Shown here one piece after another: positions 22,111-34,879 of a DNA stretch of 64,000 bases. The notes under the pieces were generated by a model that was not told the DNA's origin, did no database searches, and saw only the letters and a list, made by a program, of their open reading frames with translations. The position numbers and the translations under genes were made by a program. The DNA comes from Glebionis coronaria (Eukaryota > Streptophyta > Magnoliopsida > Asterales > Asteraceae), in NCBI GenBank assembly GCA_025667525.1, contig CM046881.1:31321580-31385579 (forward strand), given 5' to 3'. Position 1 is the stretch's first letter. The number at the start of each line of letters is the position of its first letter.

Positions 22111-23129
22111 TATAAAAGGATACTTTTGTTTGTTGGGCCCAAATCACAAATTAGACATGAGGATATACTTTTACTTTATAAATATTTCAAAAAATTAATA
22201 TAAAATGTTAAATTTTATAACCAAGTAAATTTTTATGTTGATATTGAAGTTGAAATTTGTAATGTGTGTAGATTTTATGCTGAGTTGATTTGGTTTAAGT
22301 TAGATTTTTTGAAATTAATTGAATTGCCTTGAAGTAAATCTCGAATGTAAATTATGTCCTAAAGCGATACATCTTTGGAATTTGACAGCGTCACTCGGTG
22401 AGAGAAAGAATTCGGTGACATTTGATAGTTGAGGTATGTGAATGCGGCGAGCTGTGAAAAATTACAAGATTTCGTCTTGTTAGCAACTTGTTGCACGACG
22501 AATACATTAAAATCAACAATGAAAAATCAAGTTATTCTTGGTTTACTCCAATAAATTCTGCAACGTTTTCTATTGCATTGCTCGTGGACGTTTCAATGCA
22601 AGGGAAGATCGTACGGTTGATGGAAGTTCTGCATAATTATACCGTTAACAATTCTTTGGATTGTATCTCATTCAAACAAATTTACTTTTATATAGTCAAT
22701 GCGCAAATTCAGGTACCTTGATTAGACTTGGTGCACATAGTAAGACAATTCGCTAGGAAAGACCACGAATTGTGATTCAGTTCACGCGTTCCCAGTCTAA
22801 GTACGATTGTGTCTAAAATGGGAAAGTAACGATTCCTATATGAAAGAGTCTCAATCGTGAAACTGTTACTTCTATTGAAACTAATATAGAAAGTACGTAA
22901 TTTGACTACTCGTTATGACTTCTAAAAATTTCATAAGTATCAAATTATTTTGTATTTAAATAATCTATTAGATTTGTTTTGGAACACACCAAAATTAAAA
23001 ATATGAGGGTTTTAAACTCAAATTAAACATGATTTTGTTAAAACATAAATTTTTCATTAAGTTTCTAATTCACATAATCTCCTTTTCTTTTTATGTTTGT
23101 TAAGAAAATTTTAGAAATTTGATACTTCC
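22111..23129. other. Intergenic, nothing recognised
   Basis: A/T-rich with one 77-codon ORF (22488-22721) of no recognisable family and no supporting context, not called as a gene. Confidence 0.4.
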
Positions 23130-24340
23130 AGCTTTCTCATTTATTCTATTTTGTTGATGATGTCATTATTGTGTCCGATTAGGATTAAAGGGAGATGAAA
23201 TATATCATTCGCGTGCTTCACATTTTTAATATGGCTTCTAGTCTTAAGATTAACATCAATAGATCCAACTTATATAGGGTGGGTGTTTCTTCTGATGAGA
23301 TGAGGTTGTTCATATGGCAACAAACTCGGTTTGCACTGTTAGTTATCTCTTATTTTTCCTTGGGCCATCTATACGTTCCAATATGAACCGAGTTGCATTT
23401 TTGGTGTTTAACACAAATAGCCATTTCAAAAAAATATGAGTCTGAGTTGTGGGTTAGAAGATGTTAATTGATCACTTCAAGGCTATGCTTTCGGTTTCTA
23501 ATGCCAATCTTTTATCTTAGGAAGGCATCTACTCTTATCAAAGATGTTCTAGGTAGCCTCAGGATTATTTCCTTTCTGTTTTCAAGGCCACGTTTATTAA
23601 TGAGCTTAAAAGACTTAGTGTTTCGTTCTTTTGGGGTGGTTTTAAGGAAAATAAGAAGATTGCTCTGGTTAAGGTTGGATGTCTTAGCATCGTTCGATAA
23701 ATGAGGTATTGGAGTGGGAGTCTCACAACATTAGCTGTATGGCTCTTATATAAATGGAGATGGTGGTTATTGATGAACCCGGATATATTATAAGTAAAGG
23801 TGATCTAATTTATTTACGGAGTCAAAGTAGGTATCGAACTGAATGGTTGTTAATCAAATGGTTTATGGGCTTGAATCCGCGAAACTATAAATTAGCTTCA
23901 TTCGAGTGGTATGGTTCCTCTTTCATGTATTTGATATAAGTTTGGTGGCGGTTCTTAATTCGCTTAAGGATTGATACATGGGTACGAAATTTGCCTCTTC
24001 ATGATCATTTCAACATACATCACCACAAGGGCAGAAACTTCCGATCAAACAACCACTACCGCTGCAACTTAGGTCTACTTTAAAACCTCAACGCGGCCAT
24101 CTCAGTCAAGCCACCGTTGCTTCCGGTCAATCAACCACTACCGCTGCAAGTTCCGGTCAAACCATTATAGCAGTTACAACTTCCGGGTACTTTAAAACCT
24201 CAACTCCGCCATCTCAGTCAAACCATCGTAGCCGCCAAACATTTCTTGGAGCTTACTTTTTGGTCTAGATCTCGTTTTGAGTTTTCAAATATTGTTAATG
24301 AAGCTCTTTAGTTATGAGCAATAAAAAGAAAAAAAAATGA
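23130..24340 (+). pseudogene. Degenerate LINE (L1-type) retrotransposon 3' part
   Basis: Fragments of non-LTR reverse transcriptase lie in several frames. FVDDVIIVSD (about 23150-23180) is the catalytic FADD-type motif, followed by IIRVLHIFNMASSLKININR and NLYRVGVSSDEMR (23200-23300). Further on come LIKDVLGSLRII, a SFFWGG-like region and LASFDK (to about 23700), then KWRWWLL (about 23750). Frame changes and stops are frequent. A direct duplication at about 24045-24235 (phrases ACCACTACCGCTGCAA and TACTTTAAAACCTCAAC, twice) precedes a short A-rich tail (24321-24338), consistent with a LINE 3' end. No 5' part is seen. Confidence 0.72.
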
Positions 24341-25094
24341 AAGCCATAAATTATTTTGAAAAAAGAGACGAAGTTAACTAGGACGAGATTAAAATAACTA
24401 AGAGACAGAAAATAAGTTTAGTATTTTAATAATAATGACCTATAAATAGAAATAACAAAAGTGAGATGGGATATTGACCCTAAAGAATTATTTGAAAGTT
24501 ATCTAAAACAATTCCTAATGAGTTAAAGTATTTTTTGTATTTATACTTTTAATTTATATCTATTTAAACTATATTAAAATTATTTAAAATTGAATTAGAT
24601 GAATTTAATTATCTATAAATTCATATTTCAATATTTTAATAATCTAAAAGTTATTAAACTTAAAATGAACTTTATTACTATTTAATCTTCATAGAAAATA
24701 CTTTTTAGACTTTTTATTTATATTCTAAAGTATTTATAAACACTAAAATTACTAATTAAAATTTTATAAAGTGTAAAAATAGTTTTTCTTTTTTTAAAAG
24801 TCCTAAGTATTATTTAAAACTATAACACTATTTTTCAATAATTTTAAAACTATTTTTATAAATTTTGAATTGATATACGAATTAAAAATAAATGTAAAAA
24901 TAGAGAATGATTTATTTAAAATCTACAAAAATTGTGAAATATCAAGTAAAGTTACATAAAGGGAATGAAACAAAAAGCACCAATTTATACTTATCCAATA
25001 AGCTGGAATTACGCCAATTAAGTAAAAACCCTAATAAGTATATTCTGGAAAGATGTTATAATTATTAGTATTAGTGGTTGAGAGGTTATAACTG
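24341..25094. other. A/T-rich intergenic DNA
   Basis: About 750 bp of TTATTTAAA/ATTTAAAT-type sequence with no ORF or repeat structure worth naming. Confidence 0.5.
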
Positions 25095-26299
25095 AAAAGA
25101 CCTTAGAGCAAACGGTTAACACGCTTGGTATATGAATGGAAGAGCATAGGTATTGCCTTAGGCATATACATGAAAATATGAAGAAACAATGGAGTGAAGA
25201 GGCATACAAGATTCTTATATGGAGGTGTGCTACTACAACAACAGTACCATATTTTTATGGCAATGGAAGAATTTCAAAACTTTAACAAGGATGCTTTTGA
25301 ATGGTTGGCCAAAATTCCTGTACATTCTTGATCTAAGTCTCATTTCTCAGGTAACATTTACACTCTCTTTACATACTTGTTTGAGATTAGCTAAACAATA
25401 CCTAAATGTGTCCATTCTAATTAACACAGGTAGCGCTAAATCAGATATCCGGTTGAAAAATTTGTGTGAGTGATTCAATGGAAAAAATTTAGATGCTAGG
25501 GATGCACCTATAATAACTTCCCTAGAATACATTAGAGAATATATGATAAGAAGGATGGTGAATGTTATTGAGGTTATCAATAAAACAGATGGTCCACTCA
25601 CCCCTAGTGCTAGTAAGTTACTGAAACTGGTTATGGATATAGCTAATAAGTACACATTAATTTATAATGGGGGGAAGAATATGAGGTCAAGGGAAAAAGT
25701 GGTGATTAGTGGGTGGTAAATGTGGTTAATAAGGTTTGTTGTTATAGGAGGTGGGAGTTAATAGGTATACCATGTGCCCAGGTTGGTATACCAGAAGAAT
25801 GGGTCAATGAGTGTTATTGGTTGGCTACATGGAAAAAACCTACACTAGGTAGTGTGATGTGGAAAAAATCCCAAATTCCTACAACATTCCTCCCACCTAA
25901 GCATCACACACCAGTTGGAAGGCCAAATAAAAATAGAAGAAAAACAAAGGAAGAAAAGGCTCAAATGGTGAAGGATGGTAAACTCTCAAGGGCTTATAAG
26001 ACATTCACATGTGGGAAATGTGGAAATATTGGGCATAACCAGAGATCATGTAAGGGTAAAAAAAGAACCATAGAATAACAATGTTGTTGTTTCTAAAAGG
26101 AAAAAAGACATATGATGCTGGTAATGCTACTAATGCACCTACAAAGAAGAAGCAACCCACTAGCAGCAAGAGTACTGGTGATACATCACAAAAGACGAAG
26201 GCTACTACTTCAACACAAAAGAAAAAGAACAATGGGAAGAAGAAAATTTCGGATCTCATATTTCAACTAATTTCAAACTTTTTGTTGTATTTCTTGTGA
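25095..26299 (+). pseudogene. MULE (Mutator-like) transposase, C-terminal part, degenerate
   Basis: Begins in mid-gene with LRHIYENMKKQWSEEAYKIL, then shifted pieces: SDIRLKNLCE, DARDAPIITSLEYIREYMIR, MVNVIEVINKTDGPLTP (25500-25610), IANKYTLIYNGGKN and VVNVVNKVCCYRRWELIGIP (from 25713). The C-terminus has LPPKHHTPVGRPNKNRRKTK and a CCHC knuckle CGKCGNIGHNQRSC (about 26010-26050). A Lys/Ser/Thr tail in another frame runs to 26299. The SWIM zinc finger should continue after IPC with a His, but the sequence passes straight to AQVGIPEEWVNECYW. That junction looks like an internal deletion that removed the CxH half. The DDE catalytic region is absent. Dead relic. Confidence 0.8.
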
Positions 26300-26592
26300 A
26301 CTACTTTCTATAAAACTTTTATGTTTGTCTTGTTTAGTGTTGACAATATGTTATGTATTGACTGGTTACTATCTATCTATGGTATGTGCAATAATGTTTT
26401 GTGTTATAATGTGTATGCTTTTTAGGACTTTTAGAGTTAGTTTTCTCAACAAACTAACTTACATAATTTAGGAAGCCATGGATTACCATTGATTATCTTC
26501 AAAAGAACAACTGGCCTTTACTTTTTCATTTAGGCCATGTTGTAAAAAAAACCAAAGCATAGATTAAAGACAACTGGACTTAACATTATCAC

Positions 26593-26935
26593 TTAATCCA
26601 AGATGTAAAACACCACAACAGATACAAACCCTAACCAACTAATCAACAACAACTTCTTGAGCTCTGAAACTTCAATTGACAATTCTTGGATGGCTGCTTC
26701 ATGATTGTTTCTAGCCCTTAACAATCCACGCATGATTTGAACAGACCTAACACACATTTTTGGATCAACCCAATCACTCCACCTATACAGTGATCCATAT
26801 ATAAACATAACAATAACTTTAACAATTGTAAGGTAAACATTATCAATAAATTATCAAATGATGGTTATAAAATATCACCTTAATTGGACAACTATATAAA
26901 CAACGACCTGGATGAGCATCGGTCCATGACGTTTT
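26593..26935 (-). pseudogene. GRF-type zinc finger protein fragment with C-terminal membrane segment
   Basis: The minus-strand exon near 26930-26879 reads KTSWTDAHPGRCLYSCPIK and ends at a GTGATA donor. The next, after an AG at about 26785, reads WSDWVDPKMCVRSVQIMRGL, a helical ELSIEVSELKKLL segment and a hydrophobic tail (ISWLGFVSVVVFYIL) ending at 26593. This is the plant-transposon GRF zinc-finger layout with a C-terminal transmembrane helix. In the TSWTDAHPGR frame a stop lies about 18 nt upstream, so the N-terminal Cys part is missing. Its place next to the MULE relic suggests it came with that element. Confidence 0.65.
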
Positions 26936-29640
26936 GATTATGCAAGCCTATGACACCAGTTGAAAACCATGGTTTATGAGAGATGATTTATGTATGTTAT
27001 AGGTTAGATTACATTGGGGGTTTATATAATACATACATGTATTAAAGCCTCAGAGTGAGGTGGGGTGGGATTGGGGTTAAAACATATGAAAGGAAGACAT
27101 TACCCTTTGAAATCGTCCACTTAACAGTCAAAGATAACTCCCATCCAAATTAGGGAGCGTACGTGTTAAAAGTTTGAGAATTAGGGAGAACCAGTGTAAT
27201 TACTTTCAGTTAAGGACGAAACGTGTTATTTCATATAAACCATAGGGAAGAAACGTGTTATTTCATATAAACCATAGGGAAGAAACGTGTAATATTTTAT
27301 TTTTTTTATCATGTTGGCCCTCCTAAAAGTGGAAGCCCATTCTGCTTAATTTTAAAATACAAATTTAGTTAAGTATCTTGATGTTTTTTTGGAAGAAATA
27401 TTTGTTTCGGCCCTCCTAAGAAAACTTTTCTACCAATTTTCTAGCTCCGCCACTGGTTTGTTTATTGTGAATCAAGAACTAGCATTCTTATTGAGTCGTT
27501 AATAAAACGTATGATGTAAATTCATAAATGGTTTTTACTTTAAACCCTTTACTTTTGTGTAAGGTTTCAATACATGGATGAAAACTGAACCATTTTGTTG
27601 GGAGCCCAAAATCCTTCTAATGTCACGTGTTAATATCTATGTATAATAAGCACCCATGTGAGTAAATACAGATAACTAGGATAGCTTAACGCCAAAATGA
27701 TTCAGAGTTTCAACAAATCTTGATGACAAATAAAAAGTTCTCTATGCGTTAAGTGAGCACCTAGAAGATTTTTGAACAGACTTTTTCAACATATATTTAT
27801 TTGAGTTCATCAAAAAATCAAAGTAAACACTTCGCGTGAACTAAAAAACTAACTCACATTCAAATTTTATTTATTGGGGGGAGGCAACCCTTCATTGCCT
27901 TCCGTCCCTCTCTCTAGAAATAAGAAACACCATTCTTCGTTCATTCTTGATCAAATTCGTTGTAAGAAAAGATAATTAACATGATTCATTATGTTAACTA
28001 ATTCATGTTATATGTGATCTACATCTGTTGGGTTTACTTGTATAATATGTTAAATTCCAACATATGTAACAAGAAACATATTCACTAATGCTAAGGTCCT
28101 TTTTCGCATAAGCTTTTTGAAGCTTTAATATAGAGCTAAAAGTTTTTTGTTTAAAAAATAAGCTTCGAAAAAGAAAAAACTATGTTTGGTTAATCAAGCT
28201 TTAGGCTTTTATTTTGAGTCTAATAGCTCTAAAATTATATGTTTTTGCATGAAGCGTTTTAATAATCTAATGCTTTTAAATCTCAAGATGACCCATTTAT
28301 CCTCAATTTATATGTAATAAAGTAATTTATATGTAATAAAGTGTTTTCATCATTCATGGGTCATTTAGTTTTTTATCAACCCAAATTATGAAAAGAAATA
28401 AATCCGATTTAGGAGTATGCAACTTCGTGTTACTTTTATGGAATACCGATTACCTAAATTTCTCTTTAAAATTATTAATTTAAATTCACGATATACCATC
28501 ACTTAACAAACATATTTGTAGCCATGAATTGATGAAAATAACGTTTAATATAAAACTAGTTATAAGTTCCGTTCATGTGCGCGGTTTACAAATGAATCAA
28601 ATTATATTAATGTTTTAGTTTAATATAGAGTATATGAAAACTCTTGTGCTCAATGTTGTGTAATTATGATATTAAAACTAATAAGTATGAACATAGTTAT
28701 ACATAAAAACGTTAATTGTATTAATATCTATGTTTAAATAAATGATAGTATATTTTTTGGATTAAACTACATTTATGGTCTTCGTGGTTTACCAGATATA
28801 ACACTTTTGGTTCATTTTACACAAATTCAAATACACACACATATATCTCTTGACTTGATGATGGTTGTGGTCTTGCCGCCAAGATGTGGTGATGTTGATA
28901 ATGGTTGTGGTGTTGCGCGGAGATATAGTGACGGTAACGATGGTTGTGGTGTTATGTAATGACTCATGGTTGTTGTGACGTTAAAATTTCAAGATAGAAT
29001 TATGAAAGATAGGTAGAAATTATTGAGTGACGAATGATTGATAATCTTTTTACATGTTCATGCTTAGGCGGCCACAGCTTTTTATAGTGGGTGTGGTGGT
29101 GGTGATTTTTAGTGGATGATGATATTGAGATAAGGTTAGAGATAAAAGTAAAATGGATAGGGTTTTGTAAAACTTAAAATATGAAAATTGTTTGAGTTAG
29201 TTTGGATCTTAGATAGGTGATTTTGTATACAAGGTTTTGGATCTTTGATCTGTGGTTTCATTAGAGGCGGAAGATGTTTTTTGTACGGGATTACCGTTTT
29301 AAGATGTTCTTTCCGTCCTCAATAACCCTTTAGTAGGTATGTAGTTGTCGTTCACTTGGCGTGCTTATTGAGGTCACTACTCCCAAAAAGCAACTAAAGA
29401 TTGATCAACAGTTTCACCGTTTCTGCCCAACACATATGTGTCTCTAGATCGAACAGTTTAATCAATGCCTTCTTGTTTATCGTTGTTAGGTGCCTTTCGA
29501 GCGATCTAGCAGGCTAAATGTTCCTTAGACAACACCCATGAAGATAGTTTCATTGATCACATACGACATTCTGAAAGTTGGTTATGTTATTAAGAATTGT
29601 TATAGTTGATAGCCAACTATTTTAGTAATATGAAAGTTTG
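26936..29640. other. Intergenic DNA without a supportable gene
   Basis: A/T-rich with short features only. A 32-bp direct repeat, CATATAAACCATAGGGAAGA then AACGTGT, occurs twice at about 27233-27296. AGCTCCGCCACTG at about 27443-27455 looks like one end of a hAT MITE whose partner was not found. A GATGATGGTTGTGG-type low-complexity stretch is at 28858-28975. No RNA gene seen. Confidence 0.45.
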
Positions 29641-29667
29641 GTCTGTTACAAACATAACATAAAAGGA

Positions 29668-29762
29668 AGAGTGTTACTCGGGGAGTAGCACCTGTATGGT
29701 TACTGCTGGTAAGTTCTTGGCAGGAACCGACTAACTCTTCGATTTACAATCTTAGAGGAAAG

Positions 29763-29803
<41 letters not shown>

Positions 29804-29910
29804 TCGGGGGTTGGGTGGGGGGTATTCGAAAAGAACCCATCTATTTATAAACCCCGTCGGGGGTTTAGGGGTCGCTAGAAGAGCGCTACTCGGGGAGTAG
29901 CGCATATGGA
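29668..29910. repeat. C40 homopolymer between two copies of a TACTCGGGGAGTA hairpin
   Basis: Forty consecutive C residues occupy 29763-29802 and are followed by GTCGGGGGTTGGGTGGGG. TACTCGGGGAGTAGC, a near palindrome able to form a hairpin, lies at about 29675 (GTTACTCGGGGAGTAGCAC) and again at about 29889 (GCTACTCGGGGAGTAGCGC). GTCGGGGGTT also occurs twice (29803 and 29856). The homopolymer length may be uncertain in the assembly. Confidence 0.85.
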
Positions 29911-30349
29911 GCTAATGAGTTACAGGAAGCAAAAAGAAGCAAGTTCCCCTACGATTTATTGCTTTGATATTGCTATATTATCTTTGCGTCTGAGCTATGA
30001 GTGAATCCTAAAAAGGCGTAGCCTTTAAGAATTTGAACCTTTGGAAGTGACCTACATAGAAAATGATTAACCGTATTACGTAAACAGCTTCAAGAAGCAA
30101 GTTACCCAAAGGAGTTCTTGCTTTAGTCTTACTGGATTTCTTGTTGTTGATCGGGATTTCTTGTTGTTGATCCTCCCCATAAAACAATCATAGATCAAAA
30201 AAACAAGGGCTTTTTAATGACCTGACATATTTTATGAAAATAAAAGAAATGGGATCAAGGTAGACCTTTTTAATGAAACAAAAAGCATGGAGAAAGAAAA
30301 TTGCCTCACACATTATGTCTATTGGCAACCTCTAAAGGGTACCCACACT
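29911..30349. other. Non-coding flank left of the gypsy LTR
   Basis: No ORF. TGGGATTTCTTGTTGTTGATC is partly duplicated at 30133-30172. Nothing else seen. Confidence 0.4.
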
Positions 30350-33300
30350 GTAAAACCCGCTTAAAATACCTTAGAACATTAAATGCATGAAAACACGTAT
30401 AAAATAAAACTTTACGATTAATTAATATATGACAAGTATCATGAACATTTAATGTAAGTTTCATGTATATTATTTAATTACGACAAATATTACGTATGTT
30501 ATAGTTATTTATTATATCACGATAAGTATTTACGTATAATGCTTAAAACATGACAAGAAATAAAACACGACATTAAAACACGAACACACATGATAAATTA
30601 TTAAGCTCGAAAAACAAAACGAATATATATAAAGGGGTGTTTAGCAGACGTCCAAGAAGAAAGAAAGAGGGCCTTTGGCCCGGCCATTAACCTATTTTAG
30701 TTATTAAACAAAATAACCTCCAGGGATATTAATTAAACACTTTACAAGAAAATAATTAAAACCCTAAATCTCTCTTTTTCTTCTCTCTTGGCCGCGGCAC
30801 ACACAAAAGAACAAGGATGTTTTGGTTGTTAATCTTTGATTATATTACGGGTATTGTTCATGATTCCTAATCATTAACCTATACACACATTCGGTAAATC
30901 TAAACCTTTAATCTTTTTACTTAATTTCTTGTGTTCATGATTCATTAAAAACCAATTAATAAAACATGTTAATAAAAAGATTAAAACAGGGAGGAATCGA
31001 GAATTGGTTTGCTTTGGTTCGATTGGCACGCAAACCAAGAGTACCATGACTCTCGGTGGTGTTTTGGTCTCGGTCAGCCGCACCCTTAAAGGGTCGATGG
31101 CTATTGACCCTTGTCAGCCGCAACACCAACACCCCCAGCCGGGGGATGTTGGTTGAAAACAGTGGGAACCGAGATCCCCATGGATCTCGGTAGGTAGTTT
31201 GTGCACGAAGGGGGAACCCTGGCTTAAGCCGGGGTGGTTTTGAGCCAATAGTGGCAACCGGCAGCAGCCGGTGGATGCTTGGCTATCGGCAGTAGAAAGC
31301 CACAGCCGAAAGGCTGTGATGTTTGGGCTTGGTTTCGTGCGTCCGAGACACGGGGTCTCGGCGTGTCGTTTGTTTGGGGCTCGGGTAGAACAGAAACACG
31401 GGGGTGTTTGGTTAATTTAGATAAAATACTTTATGTTTATTTATTAATTAATTATATTAATTAATACATGTAAATTAATTAATTAAAACAAGACTTATGA
31501 TATAATTATTTATATAATTCTCATGATATAAAATATGGCCATTTTATTTAAATAAACTATAGGTTATAATAATTATCAACATAATTATTTCATGTTACAT
31601 TTAATTAATTAAGAACTTAATTTATTCCATTTTAACCAATGTTTAATTAAATTAATAATATATTATAATTTAATTATAAAATAATCAATTAAGGTAAAGT
31701 TTAATTAATATAATCGTGTAATATTAATAATTAATAATGACTTATAATATCATGTATTATATTATTTATTAATAATCATATGTTAAGACTAAAGTATTAT
31801 TATTAATAAACTTTACTATATTATTATATTTAATAATCATGGCTTATAATATATGCTTATTAAACTATAGCTTATATCATATACTTATTTAATAAGCTTA
31901 TTACTATTTCTGGAAACATCATAAATATGGAAACATACTAATTGTGAAACATGTTATTTGTAAAAACATACTAAATATGGAAACATGCTATTTATGGAAA
32001 TATACTAATTATGGAAATTTTCTATTAAAACTTACTAATTATGGAAACTTGCTATTTTTGGAAAGTTAATATATATAGAAACCTGCTATTTTTAGAAAGT
32101 TACTCATTATGATATAAGAAGTACAATAACATATAAAACATGAAATACACTGATCAAGAATACATGAAATACTAAGAAACACATGATAATACATGGAATA
32201 GTAAAACAAGTCAATAAAATGCAAAACCAGACAAGAACAAGTAAACCAAGTTAAGAACACCTCAAGTAAACTATTAACCAGTAAGTATACGTTCAACAGA
32301 TAACTCATTCATGTCCCTTTCATTATGTAGCACTTGTGAAGTCGGAGTAGATCTTCCGCTTTCATCCTCTTTTTCATTACTGGACATAAGGTACGGATAT
32401 TCCGCCCTTTAGTAAGGACATTCTCTTCCTATTTAGGATTTTCCCGTTTGCCGCCATCTGTTTTTCCTAGTAGTTTACATTAAACTTATCAGTAGTTAAT
32501 ATGATTAGCATTTTAAACTGCCTGAGCTATATACATGCATGTTAGTTCCACCTAGTTATGAAGGTATCATAACCATAACACTTGAGGCACCGGTGTTATG
32601 ACTCTTCTGTGGTGAGAGTGATTGCTCGCGACGTCCCTTTCAGTTATTGGCCTTTTATATTATTATCATGTGGGGCAAATGGGTGCATCCTAGTACATGT
32701 TTAGTAGATTACAAGGTAGCTATAATGAGTGCTCTACATCCGATACATGGAGCTGATCCCTCCACCCAAACTATTATAATTAGAGGCAACCCCTCTAATT
32801 GCATGACGAGGTCACCCCTCTCTGTATTCATGCACGTTGATACCTTCATGACCTATATGGGCTCTTGGGCATTTAAAATATAGTTTTATGAAATAAACAT
32901 AAGTCTTTTCAGATATAAACCTGTTATAAAACGTACTCCAGGTTTTCTAGGAATTACACTTATTCCGCTGCTTTGTTATACTTTACTTATGTTTACTGCT
33001 TTTCATATCATTGTCATATATTCGTGTACTGAGCATATTGTGCAGCCGTATTTTCTTTCCATGTCCCCATACAACAAGTACTAAAGGGTGAGTTAAGCAA
33101 TCAAGAGTACGTGCATTTGGATGGAGGCTCCCTTGACTTCATTTATTTTAATGCATTTATATACTTCTACTTTGCTGGACATTGTTTAGTCCTTATTCTA
33201 CATTCTTTACTTATGCATTGTGTGTGAGCTTATGTTCGGAACCGATGTTTATTTCCGGTTTCCTTTATGGTCATTAATCTGTTTAGACATTTACCTTGCA

Positions 33301-33361
33301 TGCTTTGATGACACACCATAATTATCATGTAACGGTCCACTTGTCAAAGTGGGGTGTTACA
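30350..33361 (+). repeat. 5' LTR of the older gypsy element
   Basis: Begins TGTAAAACCC and ends GGGGTGTTACA at 33361, giving TGTAA...TTACA termini directly before a PBS-like site. Length is about 3.0 kb. Boundaries rest on the termini and PBS, as no second LTR is present for comparison. It contains a cluster of G/C-rich inverted repeats at about 31080-31400 and otherwise A/T-rich DNA. ORFs inside are short and unrecognised. Confidence 0.6.
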
Positions 33362-33362
33362 A

Positions 33363-33376
33363 TTATGGTATCAAAG
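33363..33376 (+). other. Primer binding site (initiator tRNA-Met type)
   Basis: TTATGGTATCAAAGCC directly follows the LTR. It matches the usual TGGTATCAGAGC plant Met-initiator PBS except for one base (A for G). Confidence 0.6.
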
Positions 33377-33700
33377 CCAAGGTTTCGACCTGTAGGATCT
33401 AAAACTTGACCTATGACTAGTGGGTAGTCACCAGGATCTTCCTAAACTGACAGCAAATTTCATTTCATGCATCATTGTTTTCTTAAAGTTTTTGACTTAG
33501 TAAAGGCTGATACAGGATTGGCCATACTTAGTCGCATGTGGTTTTCTTCGAATTTTGTTTGTGGCCTGAACCATAGTCGTCCACCTTTGCCAATGGTATT
33601 TTTTATTGGCTATGCCTTTATAAATTCTTCCATGCATCTCTTATGTTTATCCTATGTTCTAATAGATTAATCATTTTATTTTCCTCTTTGAAACTGTCAG

Positions 33701-34465
33701 ATGGTTAACACACGCACCAACGAGGAACTTGTTGCAACTATCAATGCAGCTCTACAAACTATGCTCCCTCAGATCCGAAATCAGATTCGGAATGAGTATC
33801 AGGCTCATCAGAATCAGAATAATCCTCCTCTACCTCCACTTGTCACACTCTACACATGGCAGGAGAGATTCAACAAGCAGAAGCCTCGAGCATTCGAGAA
33901 GGTTGAGGTCCGGTCTGATGCTGAAAACTTGATCCCGCACAGAGAGAAGATCTTTGATACCATGGGTTGTGATGGAGTGTACAAGGCACGGTTGGCTTGC
34001 TACAAGTTAGAGGGCGATGCGCTAGCATAGAGGAGAGCGTACAAGCAGACGAATGAAGGTGATGCATGGTTGGCTACTTTGACATGTGATCAGTTCATCG
34101 AGTTGTTCTATAATCAGTTCTTCCCTAGGGCTGAGCAAGAACGACTAAAGAGGGACTACCATGCTATTCGTCAGAATATTAGTGAGAACAACACGGAGTT
34201 CATGCAGCGATTCCTCAGGTTAGCTAAATTTATGGGCGCTTTTACAGGTACAACTAAGGAGAAAGCAAAGCATTTCCGCTGGGCTCTTCACTCTTCGACT
34301 ACTGATCGTCTCATATGTGCCACTTTCACCAATGTGTCACAAGTGGCAGACGCAACATGCAGTCTGGAGATGCTCCACGAGAGAGATGACTATGAGGAGT
34401 CAGCTCTTCCTGATAAGAGGTATAAATTTCAGTCATCAAGAGTTACCATCTCATTCGAATAAGTA
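33701..34465 (+). pseudogene. gag of the older gypsy element
   Basis: Starts MVNTRTNEELVATINAALQT and carries the retrotransposon gag domain: TWQERFNKQKPRAFEKVE, ENLIPHREKIFDTMGC, YKLEGDALA, then after a stop FIELFYNQFFPRAEQERLKR and TEFMQRFLRLAKFMG. TAG at 34028-34030 follows EGDALA, at a position normally occupied by Trp, and the same frame continues beyond it. Capsid-type role in particle assembly. Reading ends near 34462 in a region with further decay. Confidence 0.82.
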
Positions 34466-34879
34466 CTTTCATTTTATCTCTTGTCTATTTAATTGTATCT
34501 TTCGGGCAGAAGGGTGGAGACCGGTCCCAACCGGCCACTCAGCAGACCAACAATAAGGGGCATGGTCAGACTAATGACCGTTATGAATCGGATAGGCGTA
34601 GCGGTAGTGATAACTACCGTAACAATCCCAGTTACTCCAGCAACAACAGGTCCCTAAAATTTAAACTCTTCTATGTTAAGCTGCTGTATGACATAAAATA
34701 CTAACATGTCAGCATCATAAAAGGAACTCTAGGAATGGGCATGACCAGAACACTAAGGGTCAGCAGCCTAATCACTCATCCTCGTCTGGTATTATAACTT
34801 AAACTTTCAATGTAGTCATGTTTATGCCCCAATAATCATGTCTCACGTATATCTTCTAAAACAGGCTCTCAGGTAGCGA

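Noticed and set aside
22488..22721. 77-codon ORF in an intergenic region
   Set aside because: No recognisable family, no promoter or splice context, length expected by chance in A/T-rich DNA.
27443..27455. AGCTCCGCCACTG as the right end of a hAT element
   Set aside because: No matching left terminus or 8-bp duplication was found nearby, so it is noted only.
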